Shown here: in pieces, positions 10,957 through 22,402 of the stretch
Position numbering within the stretch: the first letter of the stretch is position 1
Layout of the letters: every line of letters begins with the position of its first letter
Origin: Exophiala sp. HKRS030
Lineage: Eukaryota; Ascomycota; Eurotiomycetes; Chaetothyriales; Herpotrichiellaceae
Direction of reading: 5' to 3'
NCBI GenBank assembly: GCA_023897205.1
Contig: JAHWDD010000002.1
Location: 62,001-126,000 of the forward strand
Length of the DNA stretch: 64,000 nt
Position numbers and translations under genes: made by a program
The notes under the pieces: model-generated
Seen by the model: the letters and a program-made list of their open reading frames with translations, nothing else
What the model was told of the DNA's origin: nothing
Databases searched by the model: none

Positions 10957-11386
10957 TGCGACGAGGTGCTGAGGCGAGTCCCACCTTGTAATCCAAGAGT
11001 CTTGGAGCCATGGCCTCACACCTCGGTGGTTTTATTTATTTATGCACGAGAGGAGGCCATCCGAGGTTCAAACAGGCTCAGCACGCTGCCCCAGGAGTAC
11101 CAAGTGAGCCGAGGATGAGCAAAGCGGCGAGCGGCTAGTCAGAACGGGATGACGGATGACCGGTTCGTCGCCTGAGATTACCTAAGTAGTAAGTCAGCTA
11201 CATGACCCCGCATTACGTGGCTTCGATGATGGATCACTTCAAAACGATTATCAGACCCGGGTCATAGAATAAACATGCGGTTACTACGTTTTTATTACTG
11301 CAAGTACCGTCCGCTCTCCAACTTGCTTTTCGTTTCTGTCTGTCAGCACTTACTACTTCGCGAAAAGAAATTATGTCACCAGATCC
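10957..11386. promoter_or_regulatory. Divergent promoter, dioxygenase and Zn2Cys6 regulator
   Basis: The 430-bp interval separates oppositely oriented starts. It lacks the CTCCGG sites seen upstream of BCAT and the pump. No additional gene is visible. Confidence 0.4.
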
Positions 11387-12913
11387 ATGGACGCCGAGAA
11401 TTACAGAGATACAAGTCCCACAAAACGGAGCGTAGTGCCGTCTTGTGATCGCTGCCATGCAATCAAAGAACGTTGCGTCTGGCAACAAGCTTCCCCAAAA
11501 TGCCAAAGATGCCTGCGTCTGCATCACACTTGCGAGATTCAACGGAAGCTAGGTCGGCCCGGCAGAAGAGCTCGAAACACTCTAAAACCAGTCTCTCCGC
11601 GCGCTATCAGGCCTATGTTCGATGCCAACTCCCAACGCTCTCTAGATGGATCTCATGCCAGTCCGTCCACAGAAGAAACAAGTTCACCATCAGATTCGCA
11701 GTTATCTATCGGCAGCTTTTGTCCTGCCACCCTTTTAGGTGGGGTACTCTCGGCCGGCGCATTCGATACAGCAGAGCAGCGCCTGATTAATGTCATCTTT
11801 CGTGACAAGGCCTTCCTCGAGCACTACCTGTTGGTGCCAAGTCTTCACAGTGAACATAGGCAAGCCATTGTATCACGCCTCGATCATTCGACTTCGATGC
11901 TCAAGGATTGCCTGATTGCAGGCGCTGGCTTATTTTCTCGTGATCACCAGGAGCTGACGGAGTTGGCGAAATTTTCCGAGGACTTTTGGATCAAAAAAGC
12001 GGCCAAATCCGTCTCATCGCTTCGATCCATTCAGATCTCCGACCGACGAGACATCTCGACGGTTCTGTTACTTGGAGCTACGATTGTCACATTTGCTCCA
12101 TATCTGCCAGGAAGCAACGTTCTATCAATTTGTCGATACGTCCTTCGCCTTATCAGCCCACCCTCCTTACCTCTATCGGAGTGCCGCCTTGATCTGGTTG
12201 ATTCGTCTTTTTTAACCTGTCTCGTCTACACAGAAACCGTATGTTGCCTCTTTTCTGGCCAGGTTCCAACCATACATCTTACAGGGGTAGCACATGGTTC
12301 TGACGTGGATCGATACCTCGGACTTTCAGCCCCGCTTTTGCCCTTTTTTTACGATATATGTCAAGTCAACAAAGAAATTAAATTGGCATGTGGCGATAGC
12401 GGAATCATGTGTAACACGGACCTCGTGCGCAAGTTAGAAGCAATTGAGAGCAAGGTGAATTGCTGGCAGCCGATATGTTCGGCGCACTTTGCCACACGCT
12501 TCAATCAAATCGAAGTGCTTCACATTACCCAACAGGTCCTCATTCTCCGTTTGACAGCGCTCCTCATCTTAAACCGATTACGTCTTGCTTATGGCGACCC
12601 GATAGGAACGGCAAGAGGAATGGTGATGTCAAAAATGATTCTATCTCAACTTGAAACTACCAACAGAATTACACAGAGGTCAATTATTTGCTGCGAACTA
12701 GCCTTCGTGGTCGCTTGCCTTGAGCTGCAAGATGAAGACGAGCAACGTTCAACGTTGGATAACATGTCTGACATTATTGGCTCTCAAGTGGACGATCAAG
12801 AGGCCCTCCGTGATGTGATTCATTCTTTCTGGCTTATTCGGAAGCATCATGCTGGAATTTTTTGGTCCAGCCTGTCAGATATATTACCTCAAACTTTACG
12901 ATGGCCAGGTTAG
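11387..12913 (+). CDS. Zn(II)2Cys6 transcription factor
   Basis: One exon, 508 aa, ATG at 11387. The binuclear zinc cluster sits at residues 21-50: CDRC, then KERC, then a longer loop to KCQRC and HHTC, matching C-x2-C-x6-C-x8-C-x2-C-x6-C. It is followed by a basic linker (KLGRPGRRARN) and a Ser/Pro-rich spacer. The remaining ~370 residues are helical, as in fungal regulator middle domains, with TAEQRLINVIFRDKAFLEHYLL as the first recognisable block. It probably acts in the nucleus as a pathway-specific activator. Its neighbours (PhyH gene divergent, MFS gene convergent) make region A the likely target. Confidence 0.88.
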   Translation: MDAENYRDTSPTKRSVVPSCDRCHAIKERCVWQQASPKCQRCLRLHHTCEIQRKLGRPGRRARNTLKPVSPRAIRPMFDANSQRSLDGSHASPSTEETSSPSDSQLSIGSFCPATLLGGVLSAGAFDTAEQRLINVIFRDKAFLEHYLLVPSLHSEHRQAIVSRLDHSTSMLKDCLIAGAGLFSRDHQELTELAKFSEDFWIKKAAKSVSSLRSIQISDRRDISTVLLLGATIVTFAPYLPGSNVLSICRYVLRLISPPSLPLSECRLDLVDSSFLTCLVYTETVCCLFSGQVPTIHLTGVAHGSDVDRYLGLSAPLLPFFYDICQVNKEIKLACGDSGIMCNTDLVRKLEAIESKVNCWQPICSAHFATRFNQIEVLHITQQVLILRLTALLILNRLRLAYGDPIGTARGMVMSKMILSQLETTNRITQRSIICCELAFVVACLELQDEDEQRSTLDNMSDIIGSQVDDQEALRDVIHSFWLIRKHHAGIFWSSLSDILPQTLRWPG

Positions 12914-13062
12914 GCAATTTTAAACGATACTTCACTTTGAGCCTACATATTGTCCATGATGCAAGCTCAGGGCTTACAGATCCCATATACATTGTTGTAT
13001 GGTAATATAATGGTATCGTCGATGACGGGATTTTATGCTGTCTGGAGCAGCTAAACTAGCTA

Positions 13063-14894
13063 TCAAGGCCTTCTGCTGGACATTTGACGCCCTGACATTT
13101 CAATATACTTGTTAGTCGTGGCCATCCTTGCCTTCTTACCCCAAATCAACAACGGAATGGTAGCCAGCTGGAAGAAAAACGCCAACACCGCCACGTTGAT
13201 ATGAACGTTTTGAACGCCGATGCTGTCAATCCAAGGTGTGACTGCGAATTGGATGATGATGGAAATGCTGTTTCTGACAAAAACGACACCCACTATGGCG
13301 TCTCCAATGATCTATGGAGACATAGCTAGATTAGTTAGGCGCCCAAGAATAAATTCGAAATAATACAAGGATGAGTGAAGACTTGCGTTTTGATAACAAT
13401 CATTGACATAAGTGAGAGCCACATCCATCGCCATTGCCGACCCTAGGGTAAAAATACCCCAGCCAAAAGCAACTAAAACCCAACTGGAACCCTGTATGGA
13501 GGACAAGTCAGCCTTTCTGAGTCTCGACAGAAGAAAGCATACAACCCACATGAGCGAGGCCAATGCCAAATATCAATATTCCTGCTGGACAGATAATTAT
13601 GGTGGGTATAGCCATCCAAAGTCGCATCTCAGGCTCATAAATACCGTCATTTCGCCTCGCTAACCACATGATGGCTTTATCATTGAGAGGTCCGCCAATA
13701 ATTGCACCAACTACGGACCCTATAAATGGAGACAGGTTGAACAGCCCAATCTGCGAGGCATTCCAATTATAGGGTGCGTGAAGGAAATTTTCGGATTCAA
13801 CCGTGGATAAGACTGAATACCATGATAAGAGTGTACCGTATGCTATGGCAGCATACAAGACAGCTGGAAAGGTGAAGAGAATGATCGCAGGTTGGTAGAA
13901 ATGCCTTTTGAACTCGTGCTCGGTCTCAGGAGACCGAGTGATGAAAGCCATACGTTCCCGGTAGGTTCTGGGCTTATATCTATCTTGTCGTTCAACGGAC
14001 GTTACCGAGTCGTGGACGTTGGCAGCTTGGTCGTCATTCTGGCCCGAGAATTCTTTTGGCTTGACACTGGGCCCATTAGCATCAATGGATTTCGGATGCT
14101 GTTCGTCAGTATCTTCAAAGGTCGTGGCGTCATGACCAATCAGATTAGGGGTGTAAGAAGTTTCTTCGAAGAAAAAGATGACGAGAACCAAGTTGATAGC
14201 GAGGATGATGGCTGACCACCACCACATCCATCTCCAACCTTGCCCGGTGACAACATAACCTGCGGCAACAGGACCGAGGTATGAGCCCACATTCTGCATG
14301 GTTATGAAGATACCGTTGGCAGTAGCACGCTGGTGGACGAAGAACAAGTCGGTAATGGTGATTTGAACAATAGTCTCGCTAATGGCGCCACCCAACCCCG
14401 CAAGGCAGTAAGCCGCAAGCAGCTCTCCTCCCGAGTTAAGCTTTGCATTCCAGATAGTGGATGCCATCTGAAAAAGCATGCTGAAGAGGTACACTGGCCG
14501 TCGACCGTACTTGTACACAAAAGGGATAAAAAGTATACAGCCGACTGCTAGGCCAGCATAATTCAACGCCCATCCGTCGTTGATGGTACCGTATGAGATT
14601 CCAATATCTGCATAAGGCCCATAAGCCACAACGCCGATATCGACAAGGACAAAGGTCATGAGGACGTAGAAATTGACGAGCGAAAAATTGATAGCTTTAC
14701 GCCATCGTGACCAGTTCTAAAGTGATGGTTAACATGGTTGGTCTCGATTAGGTGTTCTCTTTTTGGCGGTCACCTACCAATGGATCATTCGGATCATCAG
14801 TGGGAGTTGGATGGAGGATAATTTCGGCATGGGAACGGGTGAGCTCTTCCAATTTAATTGTTCCAAGTGGGAACTCCATCTCTGCACTGGTCAT
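13063..14894 (-). CDS. MFS transporter, Hol1/DHA1-like, 12 membrane segments
   Basis: Exons 14894-14778, 14716-13550, 13491-13387 and 13311-13063 give 545 aa exactly in frame. The N-terminal cytosolic stretch ends with TPTDDPNDPLNWSRWRK, the hallmark entry of this group. Then come YGRRPVY, RATANGIFITMQNVGSYLGP and VTGQGWRWMWW. A long central loop of about 100 residues precedes the second six helices. The last intron (13312-13386) starts with GC rather than GT (GCAAGT...TAG) and joins YVNDCYQN to IIGDAIVG, a conserved junction. Related proteins transport polyamines, cations or drugs at the plasma membrane. The substrate is not deducible. It is divergent from the amine oxidase gene across an 810-bp promoter, so an amine or polyamine link is possible. 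Confidence 0.87.
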
Positions 14895-15704
14895 ATTGAG
14901 ATAGAGCTTTAGAAATTGGAGGGATCTAGAAAATGGTAATGAGACGAGGATGTATATAAGATAACAATCTCGTATATCTCACTCGAGATGATGGTGTTGG
15001 ATCTTTAAATGGATATCACCGTTGTACTACCCCAAAGATCCGCGAAAACCTTCCCCTATAGGGGTTAAAGGCGATTAAATCTCGCGATAGTCTCTTATCT
15101 GGATCCACCTCCATGAATGGGCAGCCGGTCGATATTAGCCAATCATATTAGTTTTCGACAGCCTGCGTAGCTGAGCAGCGAGGAGTAGAGCGCCGGGTCA
15201 TAAACAGCCTCTAAGAAGACGAAGATCCTGCCGGTTAATCGATCCTCTCTGGTGTTTGATAGATGACTCTGCAACTGAACCTGTCACCTCATATAGATAT
15301 GAATGCCTTTCTCTATTACACTACTCTATTACTCACTTGTGGAGATTCCTTGCTCTGAGCACTAGACAATAAGTTAGAGATCTAACGGTAAATAGGAATA
15401 CTTTTTCCCCTTTTACGACGGATCGCAGCATATACCTACTTTAATAAGGATAGTCGCATGTTTAGGCCATTACGTATTGGATTAATCCCAATGTTCGAGA
15501 CGGACTCTGGTAAATATAGTGACTTCCTTCCGGACGACGAGATTTTTCTATTAACAGGGACAATTGTCTATCTTCTCACTAACATTACTTCCTTATATCT
15601 ATTGACTCCTTTTTCATCTGTCATTATTTATTCTCACCACCATTTCCTCATTCAAGCAAGGGAATGTAAAAGGTTATTTATCCCGGACTGATAAAACCCA
15701 GAAA
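14895..15704. promoter_or_regulatory. Divergent promoter, Hol1-like transporter and amine oxidase
   Basis: 810 bp between oppositely oriented starts. The frame at 15458-15691 runs through pyrimidine-rich leader sequence of the oxidase and has no domain, so it is read as 5' untranslated region. No other gene is visible. Confidence 0.45.
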
Positions 15705-17271
15705 ATGAGCAAGGCATATCAGAGACCAAAGGTGGCAGTCATAGGAGCAGGATTTGCCGGTCTGAGATGTGCTGATGTGCTCCTCCAAGGTGGAGTTGAT
15801 GTCACGGTCTTTGAGGCTCGCAACCGAATAGGAGGCCGGGTATTCCAAGTCTCTCTCGAAGGCCAACTTTATGATGTTGGGGCAAACTGGATTCATGAAC
15901 CAAACGAAAATCCTCTTATGGACATCGCCAAAGACACCAACACTTTTGTCTGTCCTCGCCCGTTCGGTGTTGCGCTCGTTGACTCCTCCGGGCGATCAAG
16001 ATCGATCCCGTATGCTGAAAGACTAAAGACGACAATTGACGATTTGTTTGACCGGGCTTCCGAGTATAGCTATCAGCATTCGGCCGCAATTGACCCGAGA
16101 CTGAGTATCATGGATTACGTCCGAGATCGAGTTACCGAGGAGTTCAAAGGCCAGCCCGAATTCATGCAGGATTTACATCGGGAAGCCGAGCGACGAGGTA
16201 TGTGGGATGGCGATCCAACCAGTTCATTAAGTCTGAAGCATCAATGTCTCGAAAAAGGTCCGGGAGGAATTGACGTCTTTGTTTCTGGCACCTATAAGAA
16301 TATTGTTTCCCAGGTGGCGAAACCGGCGCTTGAAAAGGGCGTGGTCCAACTGGGCCAGAAAGTCAACCGCATCATCTACCAAGACGACTCAAGTCCAGCC
16401 AAAGTAATGGTAGAAACTTCCAGTGGGACCCAAGAAAGTTTCGACGAGGTCGTGGTGACATGTCCACTAGGATGGCTGAAGAAGCATCGAACCAGTTTCT
16501 TCGTCCCAGAACTTCCACCTCCTCTGTCTCAAGCAATTGATAATATTAGGTATATGATTGATCCATCTTGGAGTCTGAAATCAGTCTAACAGGGACTCTA
16601 GCTTCGGGCGTTTGGAAAAGATTTACTTGACTTTCCCGTTAGCTTTCTGGCTCTCGCGTGGTCAGGATCAGCAATCAACTGGTTCGATAGACGGCTACCC
16701 CTGTGTGACGCACTTCCACCACCCATCATACGTCAAGAATCAAATCCCATATCCAGCCAACCAGATGATTGTATCCTTGACTCATCTTCTACAAGGCCAC
16801 ACTCAGCCCACTATCCTTTTTTACATTCACGGCCCTTACGCCACCCAACTAGTTCACACCATCAAAGGCCTTGAACCGCACGGCGACGAATACAATAACG
16901 TTCTAGAGACATACACAAAACCATTTTACTCTCGACTTCCCAACTACGCCATTAATGATCCTGCATGTAAACCGAGATCGTACTATTGCTCGACATGGCA
17001 GCTTGACGATCTCGCGGGCAATGGCTCATATAGTAATTTCCAAATTGGTCAAGCTGATGCCGCCAAAGACGTTGCTATTCTCCGTGATGCCGGGGTCTTG
17101 AACCGAATGAAAGGTGTTTGGTTTGCTGGAGAACATGTCGCTCCAGCTTGTCGGCAAGCCACAACCGTGGGTGCATATATTAGCGGTGAACGCGTGGCCG
17201 AAAATATTTGCAAAAAGTGGGACATGGTTCTAAAGCGTGTCAGTCAGGGACAGCCTTTGGCGCATATATAA
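15705..17271 (+). CDS. FAD-dependent amine oxidase (polyamine/monoamine oxidase family)
   Basis: Exons 15705-16549 and 16602-17271 encode 504 aa. The 52-nt intron has a TCTAAC branch site and joins NIS to FGRLEKIYLTFP. The N-terminal dinucleotide-binding motif is VIGAGFAGLRCAD with the downstream acidic residue in VFEARNRIGGRV. Then come the family blocks VGANWIHEP and EVVVTCPLGWLK. The C-terminal FAD block is GVWFAGEHVAPACRQATTVGAY. The product would oxidise amines to an aldehyde or imine with H2O2. There is no signal peptide and no clear peroxisomal C-terminus (ends LAHI). The divergent Hol1-like transporter may import its substrate. Polyamine versus other amine substrates cannot be separated here. 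Confidence 0.9.
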
Positions 17272-17361
17272 ATATTGACAAGATTTGGCTGTCTTCATAG
17301 GAGTCTAACTGGATAACGTGCATATTATATACACTTCAGGAGCTCGCCCATATCCTACGCC

Positions 17362-19642
17362 TCAGATCTTGTGCCAGCCCGCTGTTCGAGCATCTTGGCC
17401 ATTTAACAGCTTGAGGTATTCTTTAACACGTGCGACAATACCGTCACAATCAAGACGGAATCTTTTGTAGTTGGCCTCTTGACTGCCAGAGTGGCCAAAG
17501 CTATACATACCCACGCTTGCAGTTGCATACCTCGCCCAAGTTGTCGGCACGTACTCTTCTACGCTGATGACCGGAGTTCCGTCCAGTGGAAAAATAAACT
17601 TGCGATACTCTTCTTCCTGGAGTTCGAACAAGTCAAGACTCGGCGCACTGATAATGTTGACTCTTTGTCCGTCCTGCTCTAGCACTTCGGCCGCCGCAAC
17701 AACGTGGCCAAGGTTGCTGCCACAGCTTGCGAGGGTCAGACTGTGATTCTCTCGCTTCTGGATTACGTATGCACCTAGTTTGACTTTATTCCGGTCAGTG
17801 TTGGGAACATGACTGTAGTGCTCTCGAGCAACCGACAAGATAGACGGCGTTTTGCGGGCGTTGAGAAGGGCAATCCACGCTCCGAGCAACTCCTCACCAT
17901 CACAAGGGCGGATGTAGATGAGATTAGGCATGGCTCGGAAGAGAGAATCCAGTTCAACTGGTTGGTGGGTCGGCCCATTCTGACCCTCAGCAAAGGAGTC
18001 ATGGGTTGCGATGTGGATGACCTGTAAGTCGCTCAAAGCTCCCATTCTGACGGCGGGCGCCGCGTAAAGATAGAACATGAAAAATGTTGCCGTAACGGGC
18101 ATGAAAGTTTGAGGGTGATATGCCGCAAGACCATTGGCGATAGCCGCCATTGCATGCTCACGGATACCGACGCGTAAGTAACGCCCTTGATAACCTTGGA
18201 GAGGATGAAAAACATCGTCTTCCGCGTACTTGATCTTGTTGGCGTTCACCAGGTCAGCACTCCCGCCCAAGAGGCCCGGACAAACATTCCATAACTTTTC
18301 GAGAATCTTGCCGTTCGAGTCTCTTGTCCCAAGACCCGCGAATTGTTTACTGTCAAGTGAGAGGAGTGTGTTTTCGTAATCTCCCATCTCACCAGCCATA
18401 CGAGACTGAAACTTGCCGAAATCTTCGGGATGAAGAGTCGAATATCTATTGAGCTTCTCGTTCCAAGCCATCTGTTGAGCCATACCTCGCCCACGACATC
18501 CACGGAAGTACTTCAAGGCTCTGTCGGGAATAGAATGAGTCTTGGTTTCGTCCATTCCGGCAGCTCGTTTCGAATTTTTGATGCTCTCCGTGTCGAAACC
18601 CCCATGATGTGCGCCTGCAGTTCCGGCAACCGATGTTCGATAGCCGATAACAGTCCTGATGTTTATGAAAACAGGTTGGGAGTGAAAGTGTTTCGCATGT
18701 TCAAGGGCTGCCACGATCGCATCGACATTGTCAGATCCGTCGTACACATCAAGGACAGCCCATCCGCAGGCACGCATTTTCGCGTTTACATCTTCAGAAT
18801 TGATCCACTCCAGAGGCCCATCACAAGTAACCTGGTTGTTGTCATAGACCAGGACAAGGTTGTCTAATTGAAGGTGCCCAGCAAGCGAAATAGCTAGCAT
18901 AATTTTATGTCAGCGTGTTACTAATGGAAACAATCAGGAATTTCATATAGCAAACCTTCAAGCGCGACGCCTTCCATAAGACAACCGTCTCCAGTCATAC
19001 AGTATATGCGAGATTGAACCAGTTCCAGCCCTGGCTTGTTGAACTGCGCTCGCAGGCTCTTGGATGCTATCGCCAACCCGACAGCGTTTGCTATTCCTTG
19101 GCCTAATGGTCCAGTGGTCAATTCTACTCCTGGAGCATCTCTCTCGGGGTGACCATGCGCCATTGTGTCGAAACCGGGCATCTTGTCGTCCCCATAACCC
19201 TTGAGCTGCTCCATTGTCCAAGCATCATAACCCACAAGGTGATTCATCACATAAAGGAAAATACTTGCATGACCTTATAATATACCGTTAGTTAAAATAT
19301 CTTGCTTATATATAGAAATATCAGCTTACCGTTCGAGAGGACAAATCTGTCTCTGTCGAACCAGTCAGGGTCGGCAGGGTTGTATCGCATGATGTGTTTC
19401 CACAGCGCAACTCCGATAGCTGCCATTCCAATCGCGGAGCCTCCATGACCTCCGCCGTTTTGCATGCATACATCGAACACCAGATTGCGGAAGGCCAGAG
19501 TGGCAAAGGAGTCATCAGATATGTTGTCTCCTAGGACTTTTTGCTGATGGCCGGAGTCGCCATTGCAGAGATGCGGAGCAGTTTTTAGTTGATTTTCATC
19601 CTTGAATGTTGTGTGGCCGACTTCGCGTAGTAGCTGGGCCAT
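17362..19642 (-). CDS. Transketolase family enzyme, possibly dihydroxyacetone-synthase-like
   Basis: Exons 19642-19330, 19273-18956 and 18893-17362 give 720 aa. Introns are 56 and 62 nt. The thiamine-diphosphate motif is MTGDGCLMEGVALEA...YDNNQVTCDGPL; substrate histidines occur in LSNGHAS and GPLGQGIAN; the catalytic Glu is in VGIREHAMAAIANGLA; HDSFAEGQNGPTHQP is the pyrimidine-domain signature. The C-terminal domain carries SVEEYVPTTWARY and GHSGSQEANYKRF, longer than in housekeeping transketolase and reminiscent of dihydroxyacetone synthases, which use formaldehyde as acceptor. The last three residues, HKI, resemble a weak peroxisomal PTS1. Upstream residues before 19642 lack an ATG. The neighbours (Zn dehydrogenase, sugar transporters, SDR) suggest a sugar or polyol catabolic role. 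Formaldehyde use is only a possibility. Confidence 0.88.
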
Positions 19643-20448
19643 GCTTTCGAGTTGATCTAAGTGATCTTTTCTCACGGCTGTTTATTCCAAGACGGACATA
19701 AAGGAAAGAGAATAGGAAGGTCTGGCACGCTAGAAAATTGGAAGTCACCTCTTCGAAGAGATGCTTACACAATAACGCAACTTTATTGAAGTCGAATACC
19801 TGGGCTGGCCTCAGCCTAGGTTACCCAAATAAATAGTAGGCATGCTTGCCTCTCTTCAAAAGTATGATTGGTGACAATGGAGTATAGTAGGAAGGCAGGG
19901 CCGCAAGCGGGCCGCCCTCCACGTCTTTACGTCCACAACAGCCGGAAAAGGTCTGCTAATCGAATGCTTCATTGCCACTTTTTCGTCATCAGTAGGAATG
20001 GCGGGTAAAGTCTGCGGGAAAAAGCTGGCTGGACTCTCGTGTAAGCCGACATGATGAGAGCTCCGTTACCTTTTAGCAGCGATCCCGATGCGTTCACGAC
20101 CTTGATATTGCCCCTGTCGTGATGAGAGGTGCACGGGCATCGGTGATTGTTGAAATTGACACCATGATGATCCGGAGGAGATATCTTAGGCACTCAGAAG
20201 TGGGAAACAAGCAACCGAGTATCATCCTACGAACTGATCTGGTAATGCCGTAGCGACTACCGAACCCGAGAAAAGATAATAGTAGGCGAGAGTGCTCCGA
20301 TTAGCAATATCAATGCAACGCCAGATATTCCATTTACTCTCAGCAGCAATACCCTGCAGGACTACGGATACACAAATGAGGCATGACTTTCCTCATCATT
20401 CCTTCTCTCAATCTCAGGCTCTCTAGAAGCTCATATTTACGTAGCAGC
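19643..20448. promoter_or_regulatory. Transketolase promoter and gap
   Basis: 806 bp between a 5' end and the neighbouring 3' end. It contains the 5' flank of the transketolase gene. I see no gene, and the minus-strand frame at 19969-20193 has no features. Confidence 0.4.
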
Positions 20449-21693
20449 CTACTTCTGAGGCGTCACCAGGATCTTTACGTGGTCATCTTTATTGTTGACC
20501 AACTCATCGAAACCTTTGGAAACCACATCCTCCAAGCTAATTCTACTTGTAATCATGGTCTCAGCGCCCTTGAATTTGCCTACACGATGTAATCAATCCT
20601 GTGAATTCATCAATTGCAAAGTGGTGGACACTGACCTGCCAAGTAATCTGCCACGGTTTCCTGGAAGTCCAAATCGTCATATGACATTGCAGCTTTGTAA
20701 TTGAGCTCCTTGAGCATGAATTCCTCATATGGCAGGATGGGCTAATGATGTTAGCAGGGCATCTTTAAACCATGCTCCACGACTCACTTTGGTTTCCCAT
20801 GCTGCAACGTTGACCATAGTACCACGGCGTCTTAATGAATCCATGCCCTGCTGGAGACCTGCATTGACTCCAGCACAGTCAAACACAACATCCACGCCTT
20901 TACCGTTGGTCAGTGAGCGACATTTCTCACCGACATCCAATTTCGTTGGGTCGAACACAGCATCTGCGATTTGGCTCACATGTGCATGTCGCCTCTGGGT
21001 GGGCTCAGACACAAAGATCTGCTTTGACCCTTTGGCTCTGAGGTTGTGAATTACTGCGACGCCAACAGGCCCTCCACCAATGACGAGTGCAGATAACAAG
21101 CTGAAATCGTCAAAACCCGAGCATTTGATGGCATGTCGTCCCACAACAAGCGGCTCTATCACCGCGGCATCTGCAAGAGAAACCGAATCAGGCAGAGGAT
21201 AGCACATCTCTGGCCTAACAGCAATCGTCTCTGCGAGACCTCCGCCAAAATCGGCTCCTAGACCTAGAAAGCCCCACTGAGTGCAGATGTTTGTGTTGGA
21301 ACTTTGACATGTGTAACAAGATTTGCAGTAAATTCGTGGATCAACCATCACAGGTTGCCCGATTTTGAGGCCGCTGCTAGGAGGAGCCTTGGAGATTTTG
21401 CCGCAAAATTCGTGGCCCATGATCACAGGCAAGTAAGCACCTTTAATTCCAGATGGCTTCTCTCTGGTTGGAATGATGACGGGACCTGTAGTTGTTAATA
21501 TCGTTTGAGCGATCTGAATTTCTCTGCACTCACCTATGAGATATTCATGAAGATCAGTACCACAAATTCCGCACCACTCAATATCTACAAGAACTTCATC
21601 ATGCGCCGGTTCTGGAACATTAACATTCTCGACTTGTATGTTTCGAGGGCCGTAGTACCGTGCTGCTCTCATGCTTCGCCTTCCTCCGGCCAT
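20449..21693 (-). CDS. Zinc-dependent MDR dehydrogenase, (R,R)-butanediol/polyol type
   Basis: Exons 21693-21534, 21485-20788, 20741-20636 and 20579-20449 join in frame to 364 aa (357 if the ATG at 21672 is used). The first intron is only 48 nt and would pass unnoticed as coding. Catalytic zinc ligands are in CGICGTDLHEY and GHEFCGKI; structural zinc cysteines are in CKSCYTCQSSNTNICTQWG; the NAD loop is VIGGGPVGVAV. Typical family text is GGLAETIAVRPEMCYPLPDSV. Enzymes of this type interconvert vicinal diols or polyols with ketones (butanediol, sorbitol, xylitol). In this setting, with transketolase and sugar transporters, a polyol-oxidising step is plausible. Confidence 0.9.
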
Positions 21694-22402
21694 ACTGTAA
21701 CCGGATCAAAGATATCTCAACTGGTCTTGATCAATTGAGGTTTCAGCGTTGAGCCTTATAAAACTAGGGGAAGTAACAGTAGGACAATATAAACATCTAG
21801 GACAGTGCGGGCGACTTTCCCGTTCCTGAGGCCGCCAGGCGATGTTTCTCACCAATGCGGAGCTACTGTAGGGGCGGGGATACAAGGCTATCCCATCATA
21901 GTTAAAGTCTAGCTGCTTAGGCGGGTTAGAAATTAGCTAGTGTATGCCAGTGACGTCTCGGTTCATGACCTAATTAGAGCACAGACCATCTATACTAGGA
22001 CCAAGGTGGCGGCAATCTGCGGACCGCCTCGCCCGCTTCCCCGCCATATCAGTCGAGCTTCCCTATGAAGGTATTTGGATTCGTGTAAAGCCGTGAGGAA
22101 GATGTGGTGTGCGAGGGAAAAGAGCTCGCTTAGGGTAGAGTCAGAAATTGATTTCCCTCGGCTGGGAGGAAAGATACGCATCGAGGAGACCAGGCTTGGA
22201 TAATGAGAATAGAAATATGCTAAGGTACGGTCTAGAACAATATGGTCGCGGTGTGACTGCAAAATCTCGTGACTGAGGTGGAATCCCTACTTGCGTGGGG
22301 AGTTATCGCTGTGAGACTAGGTTGTCCGAAGTGGTCCACAGCTAATCACTTCAGGCCGTATTTAATAGAGTCAGACCACTGCCTTGGAGAATAAGATTTT
22401 GT
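21694..22402. promoter_or_regulatory. Promoter of the Zn dehydrogenase and 3' flank of the regulator
   Basis: 709 bp. The left part is the 5' flank of the dehydrogenase gene and the right part the 3' flank of the Zn2Cys6 gene. The minus-strand frame at 21990-22262 has no domain. Nothing else is visible. Confidence 0.4.

Noticed and set aside
15458..15691. 77-codon frame upstream of the amine oxidase
   Set aside because: Pyrimidine-rich leader composition and no domain; best read as 5' untranslated sequence.
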